64,000 nucleotides of DNA from CALDCK01 sp050618055 (lineage in GTDB: Bacteria > Myxococcota_A > UBA9160 > SMWR01), in contig JBNLVK010000122.1 in assembly GCA_050618055.1 (NCBI GenBank), positions 1 to 64,000 on the forward strand, read 5' to 3'. A program made the position numbers and the translations under genes. Under the pieces are notes generated by a model. That model was given only the letters and a program-made list of their open reading frames with translations, was not told the origin of the DNA and made no database searches. Positions within the stretch are counted from its first letter, which is position 1. Every line of letters begins with the position of its first letter. Positions 51,471-59,323 of this stretch are shown here, piece by piece.

Positions 51471-52715
51471 ATGCCCGGATCCGACGGCTCGCCTCCCTTC
51501 GACCGGCGCGACTTCCTGCGCGCGGCCGCGGGGCTCGGCGCCGCCGCACTGGTGGGCGCACCGGACGGCGCGCGGGCGGCCGAGCCGCCGACCGTGAAGC
51601 GCTACGCGAAGCTCGGCAGGACCGGCCTCGAGATCTCGGACATCAGCTTCGGGTCCGGCGGCTGCAAGACCGCCGACCTGGTCCGCACCTGCTACGACCG
51701 CGGCATCAACTACTTCGACACCGCGGAGATGTACCGCACCAAGGGCTTCAGCCGCGGCGACTACGTCGAGAGCCTGATCGGCGAGGCGCTCCACGACAAG
51801 CGCGACAAGGTCGTCATCACCAGCAAGTTCATGGCCGAGGCGGACCACGATCGCCACCGGATCATGGAGGAGCTGGAGAAGAGCCTCGCGCGCCTGCGCA
51901 CCGACTACGTCGACATCTACCTGAACCACGCGGTGAACAGCCTGGCGCGGCTCACCAACCCGGAGTGGTTCGAGTTCGTCGAGCTGGCGAAGAAGCAGGG
52001 GAAGATCCGCTTCTCCGGCCTGTCCGGCCACGGCGGCAAGCTCCAGGAGTGCCTGGAGCACGCCCTCGACCACGACATGGTCGACGTGGTCCTGTGCTCC
52101 CACAACTTCGGCTCCGACCCGGCCTTCTACGAGCGCTTCACCGCCCAGTTCGACCTGCTGGCCAACCAGAAGGGCCTGCCCCGCCTGCTGGCCAAGGCCC
52201 ACCAGAAGGGCGTCGGCGTGATCGTGATGAAGACCCTGATGGGCGCCAAGCTGAACGACCTGTCCGCCTACCGGAAGGACGGCGCCACGCTTCCCCAGGC
52301 GGCCTTCCGCTGGGTGTTCTCGGATCCGAACGTCGACGGGCTGGTCGTGTCGATCGGCAACGTGAAGCGGCTGGACGAATACCTGGCCGTCTCGGGCCAG
52401 CGCGGCGTGCGCCCCAGGGACGCTGCGCTGCTGCGCCAGTACGTCGCCGCGCGCGGCGCCCAGTACTGCCGCAACGCCTGCGACTCCTGCTCCTCGGCCT
52501 GCGACCAGGGTCTGGCCATCCCCGACGTGCTGCGCCAGCGCATGTACGCCCTCGACTACGGCGACCTGGACGGCGCCCGCGACGGCTACGCGCGGGTGGT
52601 GGGCGAGGCGTCGCCCTGCCTGGGCTGCACGACGCTCGCCTGCCTGAACGCCTGCCCCCACGGCCTGGACATCCCGGCGCTGACCCGCGAGACCGACCGC
52701 ATCCTGCGCGGCTAG
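51471..52715 (+). CDS. Tat-exported aldo/keto reductase with C-terminal Fe-S motif
   Basis: 414 residues. Seen: twin-arginine signal DRRDFLRAAAGLGAAALVGA (residues 11-30) and cleavage after ARA; AKR barrel with the catalytic tetrad Asp83, Tyr88, Lys119 and His153; and a C-terminal cysteine-rich segment, CRNACDSCSSAC and CLGCTTLACLNACPHG, arranged as a ferredoxin-like Fe-S domain. Tat export fits a protein folded with its cofactor in the cytoplasm. Electron partner and substrate are unknown. The convergent GMC oxidoreductase gene ends in the same CTAG that supplies both stop codons. Confidence 0.85.
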   Translation: MPGSDGSPPFDRRDFLRAAAGLGAAALVGAPDGARAAEPPTVKRYAKLGRTGLEISDISFGSGGCKTADLVRTCYDRGINYFDTAEMYRTKGFSRGDYVESLIGEALHDKRDKVVITSKFMAEADHDRHRIMEELEKSLARLRTDYVDIYLNHAVNSLARLTNPEWFEFVELAKKQGKIRFSGLSGHGGKLQECLEHALDHDMVDVVLCSHNFGSDPAFYERFTAQFDLLANQKGLPRLLAKAHQKGVGVIVMKTLMGAKLNDLSAYRKDGATLPQAAFRWVFSDPNVDGLVVSIGNVKRLDEYLAVSGQRGVRPRDAALLRQYVAARGAQYCRNACDSCSSACDQGLAIPDVLRQRMYALDYGDLDGARDGYARVVGEASPCLGCTTLACLNACPHGLDIPALTRETDRILRG

Positions 52716-54229
52716 CTCTTCTGCACCTCGGCCAGCCGGTCGGCCTGACGCAGCGACAGGGCCACGACGCTGAGCGTCGGGTGGGCCCAGCCCGCGGTGG
52801 GAAACAGCGAGGATCCGGCCACCCACAGGTTGGCGACGCCGTGCACCCGGCCGTGGCGGTCGGTGACGCCGCGCTTCGGGTCGTCGGACATGCGCGTCGT
52901 GCCCGAGTGGTGGCCGCCGCCGCCCTGGATCCAGCGCTGGCCGTCGATCCCGGCCAGGCGCACGCGACTGTGCCCCGCCTTCGCCACCGCCACGCCGAAG
53001 GCCTCGGCCGACGTCCGCAGGCTGCGCCAGTCCGCCTCCTGGAGCGCATGGTGGATGACGGCGTTGCGCGCGCCCAGAGCGTTGCGTTCGTGGCCCAGGG
53101 TGATGCGGCTCTGCGGGTTGGGCGACTGCTCCACCACGGCGAGCAGACCCATCCAGCGGGTGTCGCTCTGTGGGACGTCGCCGGGCGCGGTCTTCGGCCG
53201 GCGCACGCGCTGGCCGTCGGGACCGCGCGTCAGCTCGCGGACCCCGGCGGCGCCGGGTCCGGCCTCGTCCACCGGGTCGAAGGGCCCCGCGATCATCGAG
53301 AAGCCCAGGCTCTTCCGGCGGCGGCGGAAGGCCGGCGTGGCGGCGAAGCCGGTGTCGTCGCGGCGCAGGCCGGGGGCGGGCAGGGCGCGCATGAAGCGCT
53401 CCTCGCGCAGCCAGCTGCCGGGGTGGGTGACGAGCACCCAGCCCAGCAGGTGGAAGCCGTGGTCGGCGAAGCAGCGCCCGACCTGGTCGTGGGCGTTGCC
53501 CAGGCCGCCCGAGTCGAGCAGCAGGCGCGCGTTCTCGATGGCGCCGGCGGCGAGCACGACGTGCCGCGCGCGCACGCGCAGCTCGCCGCCCCCGAGCACG
53601 CCCAGGCGCAGCGTCTCCACCGTCCGGCTCTCGCCGTCGGTCACCAGCTGCGTCGCGTTCGCGTGCAGCAGGCAGCGGATGCGGCGGCTTTCGGCGATGG
53701 CGTCGCGGTACTTGTCGCCCACGCGCGTGGCGCCGGGCTGGGTGCGTCGCCAGACCACCGGCGCGAAGTCGCCGGAGTCGCCCAGCAGCGGCGGCAGGCC
53801 CTGGCTGTCGCGCTCGGCCGGGTCGAAGGCGAAGTCGGCCCGCGGCACGTCCAGCACGGCGGCGGCGCGCGGGTAGTAGGGCGCCAGGTCGGCGGCGCCG
53901 ATCGGCCAGCCGCTGTGGGGCACCCAGTCGTGGCGCTCGAACTCGAAGGCATCGAGCGGGCGCGTGGTGCCGCCCCAGTGGTTCAGGGTGCCGCCGTACT
54001 GGCGCAGCCGGCAGGTGGGAACCGGGTAGGGCGCGCCGGTGCTGGCGGCGGCGTAGAGCGCCTGGGTGGCGGCCTCCGGCGCGAAGCCGCCGCTCTCGAT
54101 CAGCACGACGTCGAGGCCGTGGGCCTCGAGGGCGACGGCCAGCGAGAGACCGGCGGCGCCGCCGCCCACCACCGCCACGTCCGCCGCGAAGGAGCGGGTC
54201 TCGCCGACCGCGCGCGCGTCGACGAACAT
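52712..54229 (-). CDS. GMC-family FAD oxidoreductase
   Basis: 505-residue flavoprotein dehydrogenase. Seen: dinucleotide-binding VAVVGGGAAGLSLAVALEAHG with a following Glu (VLIESGG), LNHWGGTTRP, AAGAIENARLLL, and C-terminal HHSGTTRM and VAGSSLFPTAGWAHPTLSVVALSLR; the usual Asn of the catalytic His/Asn pair reads as His in GWAHPT. No signal peptide of its own. The start ATG 54229 overlaps the stop of the upstream Tat-signal protein (TGATG), so the two probably form a complex exported together, as in gluconate/sorbitol-type dehydrogenases. The acceptor and the alcohol substrate are unknown. Confidence 0.83.
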   Translation of the reverse strand: MFVDARAVGETRSFAADVAVVGGGAAGLSLAVALEAHGLDVVLIESGGFAPEAATQALYAAASTGAPYPVPTCRLRQYGGTLNHWGGTTRPLDAFEFERHDWVPHSGWPIGAADLAPYYPRAAAVLDVPRADFAFDPAERDSQGLPPLLGDSGDFAPVVWRRTQPGATRVGDKYRDAIAESRRIRCLLHANATQLVTDGESRTVETLRLGVLGGGELRVRARHVVLAAGAIENARLLLDSGGLGNAHDQVGRCFADHGFHLLGWVLVTHPGSWLREERFMRALPAPGLRRDDTGFAATPAFRRRRKSLGFSMIAGPFDPVDEAGPGAAGVRELTRGPDGQRVRRPKTAPGDVPQSDTRWMGLLAVVEQSPNPQSRITLGHERNALGARNAVIHHALQEADWRSLRTSAEAFGVAVAKAGHSRVRLAGIDGQRWIQGGGGHHSGTTRMSDDPKRGVTDRHGRVHGVANLWVAGSSLFPTAGWAHPTLSVVALSLRQADRLAEVQKS

Positions 54230-54651
54230 CAGGTCTGCTGGTGGGCCCAGGCCGCCAGCGCGACCTCGCTGCGGGCCAGGATCCAGCCGTCGACGCGCAG
54301 CACCCGGCCCGCGTCCAGGTCGGCGGCCACGCGCCGTGGGTCGAGGCACAGGCGCCGGGCGGCCTGCATGCGCCGCCGCGTCCCGGCCAGGCGGAGCCAG
54401 AGGGGAAGCTCGGCCGCGACCTCCCGGGCCAGCCGCTCCGCGGTCGGGCGATCCTCGCGCGCCAGCCGCTCGCCGAGCCCGGCGATGCGCCGGGTGGAGA
54501 GGTCGGGACGCGCCAGCGGGCCGGGCGTGCGCGCCGCGTGCGCGGCCGTCGGTCGGAGCAGGGCGAGACCCGCAGCAACGCGAAGCGTTCCGAGCAGGAA
54601 GTTGCGTCTCGCTGAGGAGCCGCCGGGCGTGGGCGTGGCGATTCGGGGCAT
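54229..54651 (-). CDS. small Tat-signal protein, probable small subunit of the GMC dehydrogenase
   Basis: 140 residues, not recognised as a named family. Seen: SARRNFLLGTLRVAAGLALL (about residues 13-32) with a twin Arg and an AHA cleavage site, then an Arg/Leu-rich helical mature part of about 100 residues. It is translationally coupled to the GMC gene. In several periplasmic GMC dehydrogenases a small Tat-targeted subunit carries the flavoprotein across the membrane; the same plan is likely here. A TATCCT hexamer on the minus strand about 40 bp upstream could be its -10. Confidence 0.65.
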   Translation of the reverse strand: MPRIATPTPGGSSARRNFLLGTLRVAAGLALLRPTAAHAARTPGPLARPDLSTRRIAGLGERLAREDRPTAERLAREVAAELPLWLRLAGTRRRMQAARRLCLDPRRVAADLDAGRVLRVDGWILARSEVALAAWAHQQT

Positions 54652-54703
54652 GCGCGTCGCGCGACCGGGCCGCGTCGCCCGAGGATACCATCCCGAAACC
54701 GGG

Positions 54704-54709
54704 CATAAT
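54704..54709 (+). promoter_or_regulatory. -10-like element upstream of membrane/TPR gene
   Basis: CATAAT, one base off the TATAAT consensus, 8 nt before ATG 54718 with no Shine-Dalgarno. Fits a leaderless or near-leaderless start. Confidence 0.4.
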
Positions 54710-54717
54710 GACCGGTC

Positions 54718-56343
54718 ATGGGCAGCGCCACCGCCTCGAGCCGCTGGCTCTTCGGTCCCGTGACGGACCTGACGCTCGGCTGCGGCCTGGGCTACGTGGT
54801 GCTGGTCGTCCTGCTGCTGGTGCCCGGCGGCACCTTCGCCGGCATCGGCGCGGCGGCCGGCCTGGTCCCGCTGCTGGCCGGCACGCCCCACTCCGGGGCG
54901 ACGCTCCTGCGCGTCTACGAGAAGCGCAGCGACCGGCGCGCCTACGTGGTGTTCTCGGTGTGGGTGACGCTGCTGCTGCTCGCCTGCTTCGTGGCCGGGC
55001 TCTACCTGCCGGCCTTCGGCTCGCTGCTGCTGAGCCTGTCGATCACCTGGGGTCCCTACCACTACAGCGCCCAGAACTACGGCATCGCGGTGATGTTCCT
55101 GGGACGCCGCGGCGTGGCGCTCACGCCGGCGGCCAAGCGGGCGCTCCAGCTCTCCTTCACCCTGTCGTTCGTGCTCACCTTCCTGGGCATCCACGGCGCC
55201 GTCGACGGGGGCCAGTACGGCACGGTGGGCTCGTACCGGGGCAGCGTGTTCCAGGACCTGAAGCTCGGCATCCCGTCGCCCTGGTGGCAGTCGGCGTTCG
55301 TGCTGGTCGGCGTCGCCTACCTGGGCTCGCTGGCCGTGGTCGGACGATCGCTGGTGGGGCGCGCGCGCTTCTCCGACCTGTTGCCCAGCGCGCTGCTGGT
55401 GGCCACCCAGGCCAGCTGGTTCACGCTGCCGCCGCTGGCCCGGCACATGGGCTGGATCCAGGGCGACCTGGCCCTCGCCACCGCCTTCGTGTGGGTCGCC
55501 GCCGGCCACACGGTCCAGTACCTGTGGATCACCACCTACTACGCGGCCCACGCGGGCGGCTACGGCGCGCGCTTCGCCTTCTACGGCAAGTCGCTGCTGG
55601 CGGGCATGCTGGTGTTCACCGCGCCGGCGCTGGCCTACGCGCTGACGCTCGAGGGCACGGCGCTCGGCGGCGTGGCCTTCGGAGCCGACGTCGGCATCTA
55701 CTGCGTGGCCATCGTGAACCTGCACCACTTCGTGCTCGACGGGGCGGTCTGGAAGCTGCGCGACGGGCGGGTGGCGCGCGTGCTGATCCGCCGCGAGGCG
55801 GCGGCCGAGGTCGCCGAGCCGGCCGGTCGCGGCTGGCTGGCGCCGGCCGTCTACGGCCTGGCGGCGCTGGCGATCGGCGCGACCCTGTTCGGGACCTGGG
55901 AGCGCCGCACCCACCTGGAGCCCGCCCTCGAGCGGCGCGACCTGGCGGCGCTCGAGACGTCGCTCGCGCGGCTCGACCAGGCCTTCCAGGTGAATGCCGG
56001 CGACTACGCCGCGGCGGGCCGGGCGGCGCTGGCGGTGGGCGATCCGGAGCGCGCCCGCGCGTTCTTCCGGCGGGCCGTGGCCGAACGCCGCATCGCCGCC
56101 TACTGGGTCAGGCTGGGACGCCTGGAGCGCTCGCTCGGCAGTCCGGCGGCCGCCCGCGAGGCCTTCGAGGAGGCGCTGGCCATCAATCCGTCGCATCGCC
56201 AGGCCTGGATCGAGCTGGCGAGCCAGTGGCTCGCCGACGGCGAGCCGGCGCGCGCGCTCGAGACGCTGGAGCGCGCCGACGCGGCGCTCGTCGACGACCC
56301 GGAGATCGACGCGCTCTCCGCCCGGGCACGCGCGCTCCTCTGA
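54718..56343 (+). CDS. polytopic membrane protein with conserved-looking histidines and C-terminal TPR
   Basis: 541 residues, family not firmly recognised. Residues 1-390 hold about nine hydrophobic spans with His in or near them (TPHSGATLL, WGPYHYSAQNYG, AAGHTVQYLW, NLHHFVLDGAVWKLRDGR), a pattern reminiscent of membrane di-iron or Brp/Blh carotenoid-cleaving enzymes. Residues about 405-540 form tetratricopeptide-like helical repeats (GDPERARAFFRRA, GSPAAAREAFEEALAINP). A membrane oxygenase fused to a TPR scaffold is one reading; a glycan-export component is another. It lies in a tandem run ahead of a CMD-family gene. Confidence 0.6.
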   Translation: MGSATASSRWLFGPVTDLTLGCGLGYVVLVVLLLVPGGTFAGIGAAAGLVPLLAGTPHSGATLLRVYEKRSDRRAYVVFSVWVTLLLLACFVAGLYLPAFGSLLLSLSITWGPYHYSAQNYGIAVMFLGRRGVALTPAAKRALQLSFTLSFVLTFLGIHGAVDGGQYGTVGSYRGSVFQDLKLGIPSPWWQSAFVLVGVAYLGSLAVVGRSLVGRARFSDLLPSALLVATQASWFTLPPLARHMGWIQGDLALATAFVWVAAGHTVQYLWITTYYAAHAGGYGARFAFYGKSLLAGMLVFTAPALAYALTLEGTALGGVAFGADVGIYCVAIVNLHHFVLDGAVWKLRDGRVARVLIRREAAAEVAEPAGRGWLAPAVYGLAALAIGATLFGTWERRTHLEPALERRDLAALETSLARLDQAFQVNAGDYAAAGRAALAVGDPERARAFFRRAVAERRIAAYWVRLGRLERSLGSPAAAREAFEEALAINPSHRQAWIELASQWLADGEPARALETLERADAALVDDPEIDALSARARALL

Positions 56344-56349
56344 TAGGAT
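56344..56349 (+). promoter_or_regulatory. -10-like TAGGAT followed by a strong ribosome site
   Basis: TAGGAT just after the upstream stop, then GAGGAGGAA (56357-56365) 5 nt before ATG 56370. Unlike the leaderless cases, this would give a short leader with a good Shine-Dalgarno. Confidence 0.35.
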
Positions 56350-56369
56350 CGCGGGCGAGGAGGAACGCC

Positions 56370-56918
56370 ATGCGACTCGAGAAGCCCCGCGTCGAGCCGC
56401 TCGACCCGAGCGAGTTCGATCCGGAGATCCGGGAGATGTTCGGCGACGGACCGGTGCTCAACATCTTCCGCACGCTGGCCCACCACCCGAAGCTGATGAA
56501 GCGCTGGCTGGTGTTCGGCAACCACGTGCTGGCGAAGTCGACGCTGGGCGCGCGGGAGCGCGAGCTGGCGATCCTGCGCATCGGCTGGAACTGCCGCGCC
56601 GAGTACGAGTGGGCGCAGCACGTGGGCATCGCCCGCGACTGCGGCGTGACCGACGAGGAGATCGAGCGGGTGGCCGAGGGTCCGGACGCGGCCGGCTGGG
56701 ACGATCGGGATCGCGCCCTGCTGCGCGCCGCCGACGAGCTGCACGGCGACCACTTCGTGTCCGACGCCACCTGGCAGGCGCTGTCCGAGCACTACGACAC
56801 CCAGGCGCTGATGGACCTGGTCTTCGCCTGCGGCCAGTACACGCTGGTGTCGATGGCCCTGAACACCCTGGGAGTCCAGCTGGAAGAGGGCGCGCCGCGC
56901 TTCCCACGACGCGGTTGA
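56370..56918 (+). CDS. carboxymuconolactone decarboxylase/AhpD-fold protein
   Basis: 182 residues, all-helical CMD fold. Seen: NIFRTLAHHPKLMKRWLVFGNHVL, ARERELAILRIGWNCRAEYEWAQHVGIARDCGVTDEEI (given here only by its landmarks RERELAILR and EYEWAQH), and ALMDLVFACGQYTLVSMALN. The AhpD CxxC redox pair is absent; EYEWAQH is found in the CMD branch that includes decarboxylases and many uncharacterised proteins. Function cannot be assigned beyond the fold. Strong ribosome site upstream. Confidence 0.8.
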   Translation: MRLEKPRVEPLDPSEFDPEIREMFGDGPVLNIFRTLAHHPKLMKRWLVFGNHVLAKSTLGARERELAILRIGWNCRAEYEWAQHVGIARDCGVTDEEIERVAEGPDAAGWDDRDRALLRAADELHGDHFVSDATWQALSEHYDTQALMDLVFACGQYTLVSMALNTLGVQLEEGAPRFPRRG

Positions 56919-56931
56919 TCGGCTGACGGGA

Positions 56932-57822
56932 GTGGCAGACACCCGGCAGACGGGCTGGCTCGAGCTCTTCCGCGATCCGCCCGGCAGCGCCATCGCCGCC
57001 AGCCTGTGCGCCTTCCGGCTGCTGCTGCTGGTCCACGGCGCGGTGCGGCTGTGGGACCGCTACCTGGTGGAGAGCGGCCACGCGCTCCACCTGGCCATGG
57101 CCTGCGTGCTGACGCTGGCGGCCTGCGCCGCCGCCCGTCCCCGCTTCGGCCGGGCCGCGGTGTGGGCGGGACTCTGGACGGTGGCCATCGAGATCGCCGT
57201 CACCCACGGCGTGGCGAACCACGTGTGGGCCGAGGGCATGCTGCTCGGCCTGTTCGCGCTGCTCGACCCGGAGCAGGAGGACGAGGCGGTCTGGCTCCTG
57301 TGCGCGCTGCGCTGGATGGTGGCACTGCTGCTGCTCTGGGCCGGTCTCCAGAAGCTGCTCTACGGCACCTACTTCCGCGCCGAGTTCCTGTGCTGGATGA
57401 TCGCCCAGCGACCCGCCTTCGCGACCGCCCTGGGCGGGTTCGTCGCGGCCGACGAGCTGGCGCGGCTCACCTCGCTGGATCCGACCGGGCTGGGCGCCGG
57501 ACCCTTCCGCACCGACAGCGTCTGGCTGATCCTCGGCTCGAACGCGGTGTGGATCGCCGAGCTGGTGCTGCCGGCCATGCTGGTGCCGCAGCGCCTGCGC
57601 GCCGTCGGCGCGGTGCTGGCCGCGCTCTTCGTGCTGAGCATCCAGCTGGTCGCACGCGAGGCGATGTTCGGCCTGCTCTACAGCCAGCTGGTGCTGCTGA
57701 ACCTGCCGGGCAACGGCTACCGGCGCGTCGCGCCGGTCTACGCGCTGGCCTACGCCTACATGGCGGCGAGCCTGCTCGGCTGGGTCCCCAACGACTGGAT
57801 CGTGAAGCGGGGCGGCTTCTGA
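56932..57822 (+). CDS. polytopic membrane protein (HTTM/DoxX-like)
   Basis: 296 residues with about seven or eight hydrophobic spans. Landmarks: FRLLLLVHGAVRLWDRY, HGVANHVWAEGMLLGLFAL, LLWAGLQKLLYGTYF and YSQLVLLNLPGNGYRR. The WAGLQKLxYGxYF segment resembles helices of HTTM (vitamin K carboxylase-like) and DoxX-type membrane proteins, but the match is only suggestive. GTG 56932 has ACGGGA upstream. The stop overlaps the next gene (TGATG), so the two are probably partners. Confidence 0.6.
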   Translation: MADTRQTGWLELFRDPPGSAIAASLCAFRLLLLVHGAVRLWDRYLVESGHALHLAMACVLTLAACAAARPRFGRAAVWAGLWTVAIEIAVTHGVANHVWAEGMLLGLFALLDPEQEDEAVWLLCALRWMVALLLLWAGLQKLLYGTYFRAEFLCWMIAQRPAFATALGGFVAADELARLTSLDPTGLGAGPFRTDSVWLILGSNAVWIAELVLPAMLVPQRLRAVGAVLAALFVLSIQLVAREAMFGLLYSQLVLLNLPGNGYRRVAPVYALAYAYMAASLLGWVPNDWIVKRGGF

Positions 57823-58229
57823 TGCCCTGGAAGCGCAATGCGGTGGTCGCCTTCCTGGTCGCGTTCGCGATCTGGCCGGCCGTGCACCGCGTGCTGGTGG
57901 CCACCTGGGACGTGAACCCCTGGAAGCTGGCCGGCTGGGCCATGTACGCGCGCCCCCACTTCCCGGGAAGGCTGGTGCTGCGCCTGAACGAGGGCGGGCA
58001 GGAGCGGCTGCTGCGGGAGCTTTCGCCGCGGGAGCAGGCCCTGGCCGCCGACTTCGTCGAGCGCCGCTACAGCGCGGGCCGGCTGGCGTCGCCCGACGCG
58101 TTGGCGGAGGCGCTGCTCGCCCGCCACCCCCGGGCGGACTTCGTGGTGGTCGAGCTGCGAACGCCCGTCTTCGACCTGGCCAGCGCCACGCTCAAGCGAC
58201 GCATCGAGCGCATCCGCGTGGCGCGCTGA
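57822..58229 (+). CDS. small membrane-anchored protein coupled to the HTTM-like gene
   Basis: 135 residues, not recognised. One N-terminal hydrophobic span (about residues 8-25) preceded by MPWKRN, then a soluble domain containing WDVNPWKLAGWAMY, and an acidic/basic helical tail ending KRRIERIRVAR. The start overlaps the stop of the HTTM-like gene (TGATG). Proteins of this size paired with HTTM-like proteins have been seen in other genomes as accessory parts, but no function is known to me. Confidence 0.65.
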   Translation: MPWKRNAVVAFLVAFAIWPAVHRVLVATWDVNPWKLAGWAMYARPHFPGRLVLRLNEGGQERLLRELSPREQALAADFVERRYSAGRLASPDALAEALLARHPRADFVVVELRTPVFDLASATLKRRIERIRVAR

Positions 58230-58245
58230 CGCCGGATCGCCGTGG

Positions 58246-58251
58246 TAGGGT
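58246..58251 (+). promoter_or_regulatory. -10 element for leaderless transcript
   Basis: TAGGGT, 7 nt before GTG 58259; no Shine-Dalgarno in between. Confidence 0.5.
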
Positions 58252-58258
58252 CGGTCCC

Positions 58259-59323
58259 GTGAAGGTGGCGATCGGCGTGGGCGGGGCGGCCTCGGGCCGC
58301 GACCGCGACTTCGAGCGGGTGGTGGCCTACGCCGTGGAGGCCGAACGGCTGGGGGTCGACTCGGCCTGGACCGCCGAGGCCTGGGGCATGGACGCGGTGT
58401 CGCCGCTGGCCTTCCTGGCGGCCCGCACCACCACGCTGCGGCTGGGCACCGGCATCCTCCAGATCAGCGCGCGCACGCCCTCCATGACGGCCATGACCGC
58501 GCTCACGCTGGCGGCGCTCTCCGGCGACCGCTTCCTGCTGGGCCTGGGCGCCAGCGGCCCCCAGGTGGTCGAGGGCCTCCAGGGGGTTCCGTTCATGGCG
58601 CCGATCCGGCGCATGCGCGAGACGGTCGAGATCGTGCGCCTGGCGCTGCGCGGCGAGAAGCTGGCCTACCAGGGTCGGACCCACCGCCTGCCGCTGCCCG
58701 GCGGCGAGGGCAAGGCGCTGCGCCTGGCCCAGCCGGCGAACCCGACCCTGCCCATCTACCTGGCGACCCTCTCGCCGAAGGGCCTGGAGCTCACCGGCGA
58801 GCTGGCCGACGGCTGGCTCGGCACCTCGTTCACGCCGGAGCACGCCGAGGCCCACCTGTCGCACCTGGCCGCGGGTGCCGCCAAGGCCGGCCGCCGCCTC
58901 TCGGACCTCGACCTGTGCGTGCCCGCGGTGGTGGGCTTCGCCGACGATCCGGAGCCGCTGGTGCAGGCGCGCAAGCCCCAGGTGGCGTTCACGCTGGGCG
59001 CCATGGGCTCGGCGAAGACCAACTTCTACAACGACGCCTACCGGCGCGGCGGCTTCGAGGACGCGGCCCGCGAGGTCCAGGCCCTGTGGCTGGCGGGACG
59101 TCGCGACGAGGCGGCCCGGCGGGTGCCCGACGAGATGGTGCTCCAGACGTCGCTGCTGGGCAGCGAGAGGAGCGTCCGCGAGCGCGTGCGGCGCTACCGC
59201 GACGTCGGCATCACCACGCTCCGGCTCGAGCCGCTGGGTGCCGATGCAGGGGAGAGGCTCGACACCCTGGGCCGGGTCGTCGAGATCGTGAACGACGTGA
59301 GCGGAGAGCAGGCAGGCTCGTGA
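58259..59323 (+). CDS. LLM-class flavin/F420-dependent oxidoreductase
   Basis: 354-residue luciferase-like monooxygenase fold. Seen: ERLGVDSAWTAEAWGMDAVSPLAFLAARTTTLRLGTGILQ-type N-terminal barrel (landmarks AWTAEAW and LGTGILQISARTP), LGLGASGPQVVEG, and RRMRETVEIVRLALRG. These are the signatures of the LLM subfamily that includes F420-dependent methylene-H4MPT reductase-like enzymes; FMN or F420 cannot be told apart here. GTG 58259 follows a leaderless-type -10. The stop overlaps the GT2 gene (GTGA), so it heads the glycan cassette's transcript, though a functional link is uncertain. Confidence 0.83.
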   Translation: MKVAIGVGGAASGRDRDFERVVAYAVEAERLGVDSAWTAEAWGMDAVSPLAFLAARTTTLRLGTGILQISARTPSMTAMTALTLAALSGDRFLLGLGASGPQVVEGLQGVPFMAPIRRMRETVEIVRLALRGEKLAYQGRTHRLPLPGGEGKALRLAQPANPTLPIYLATLSPKGLELTGELADGWLGTSFTPEHAEAHLSHLAAGAAKAGRRLSDLDLCVPAVVGFADDPEPLVQARKPQVAFTLGAMGSAKTNFYNDAYRRGGFEDAAREVQALWLAGRRDEAARRVPDEMVLQTSLLGSERSVRERVRRYRDVGITTLRLEPLGADAGERLDTLGRVVEIVNDVSGEQAGS

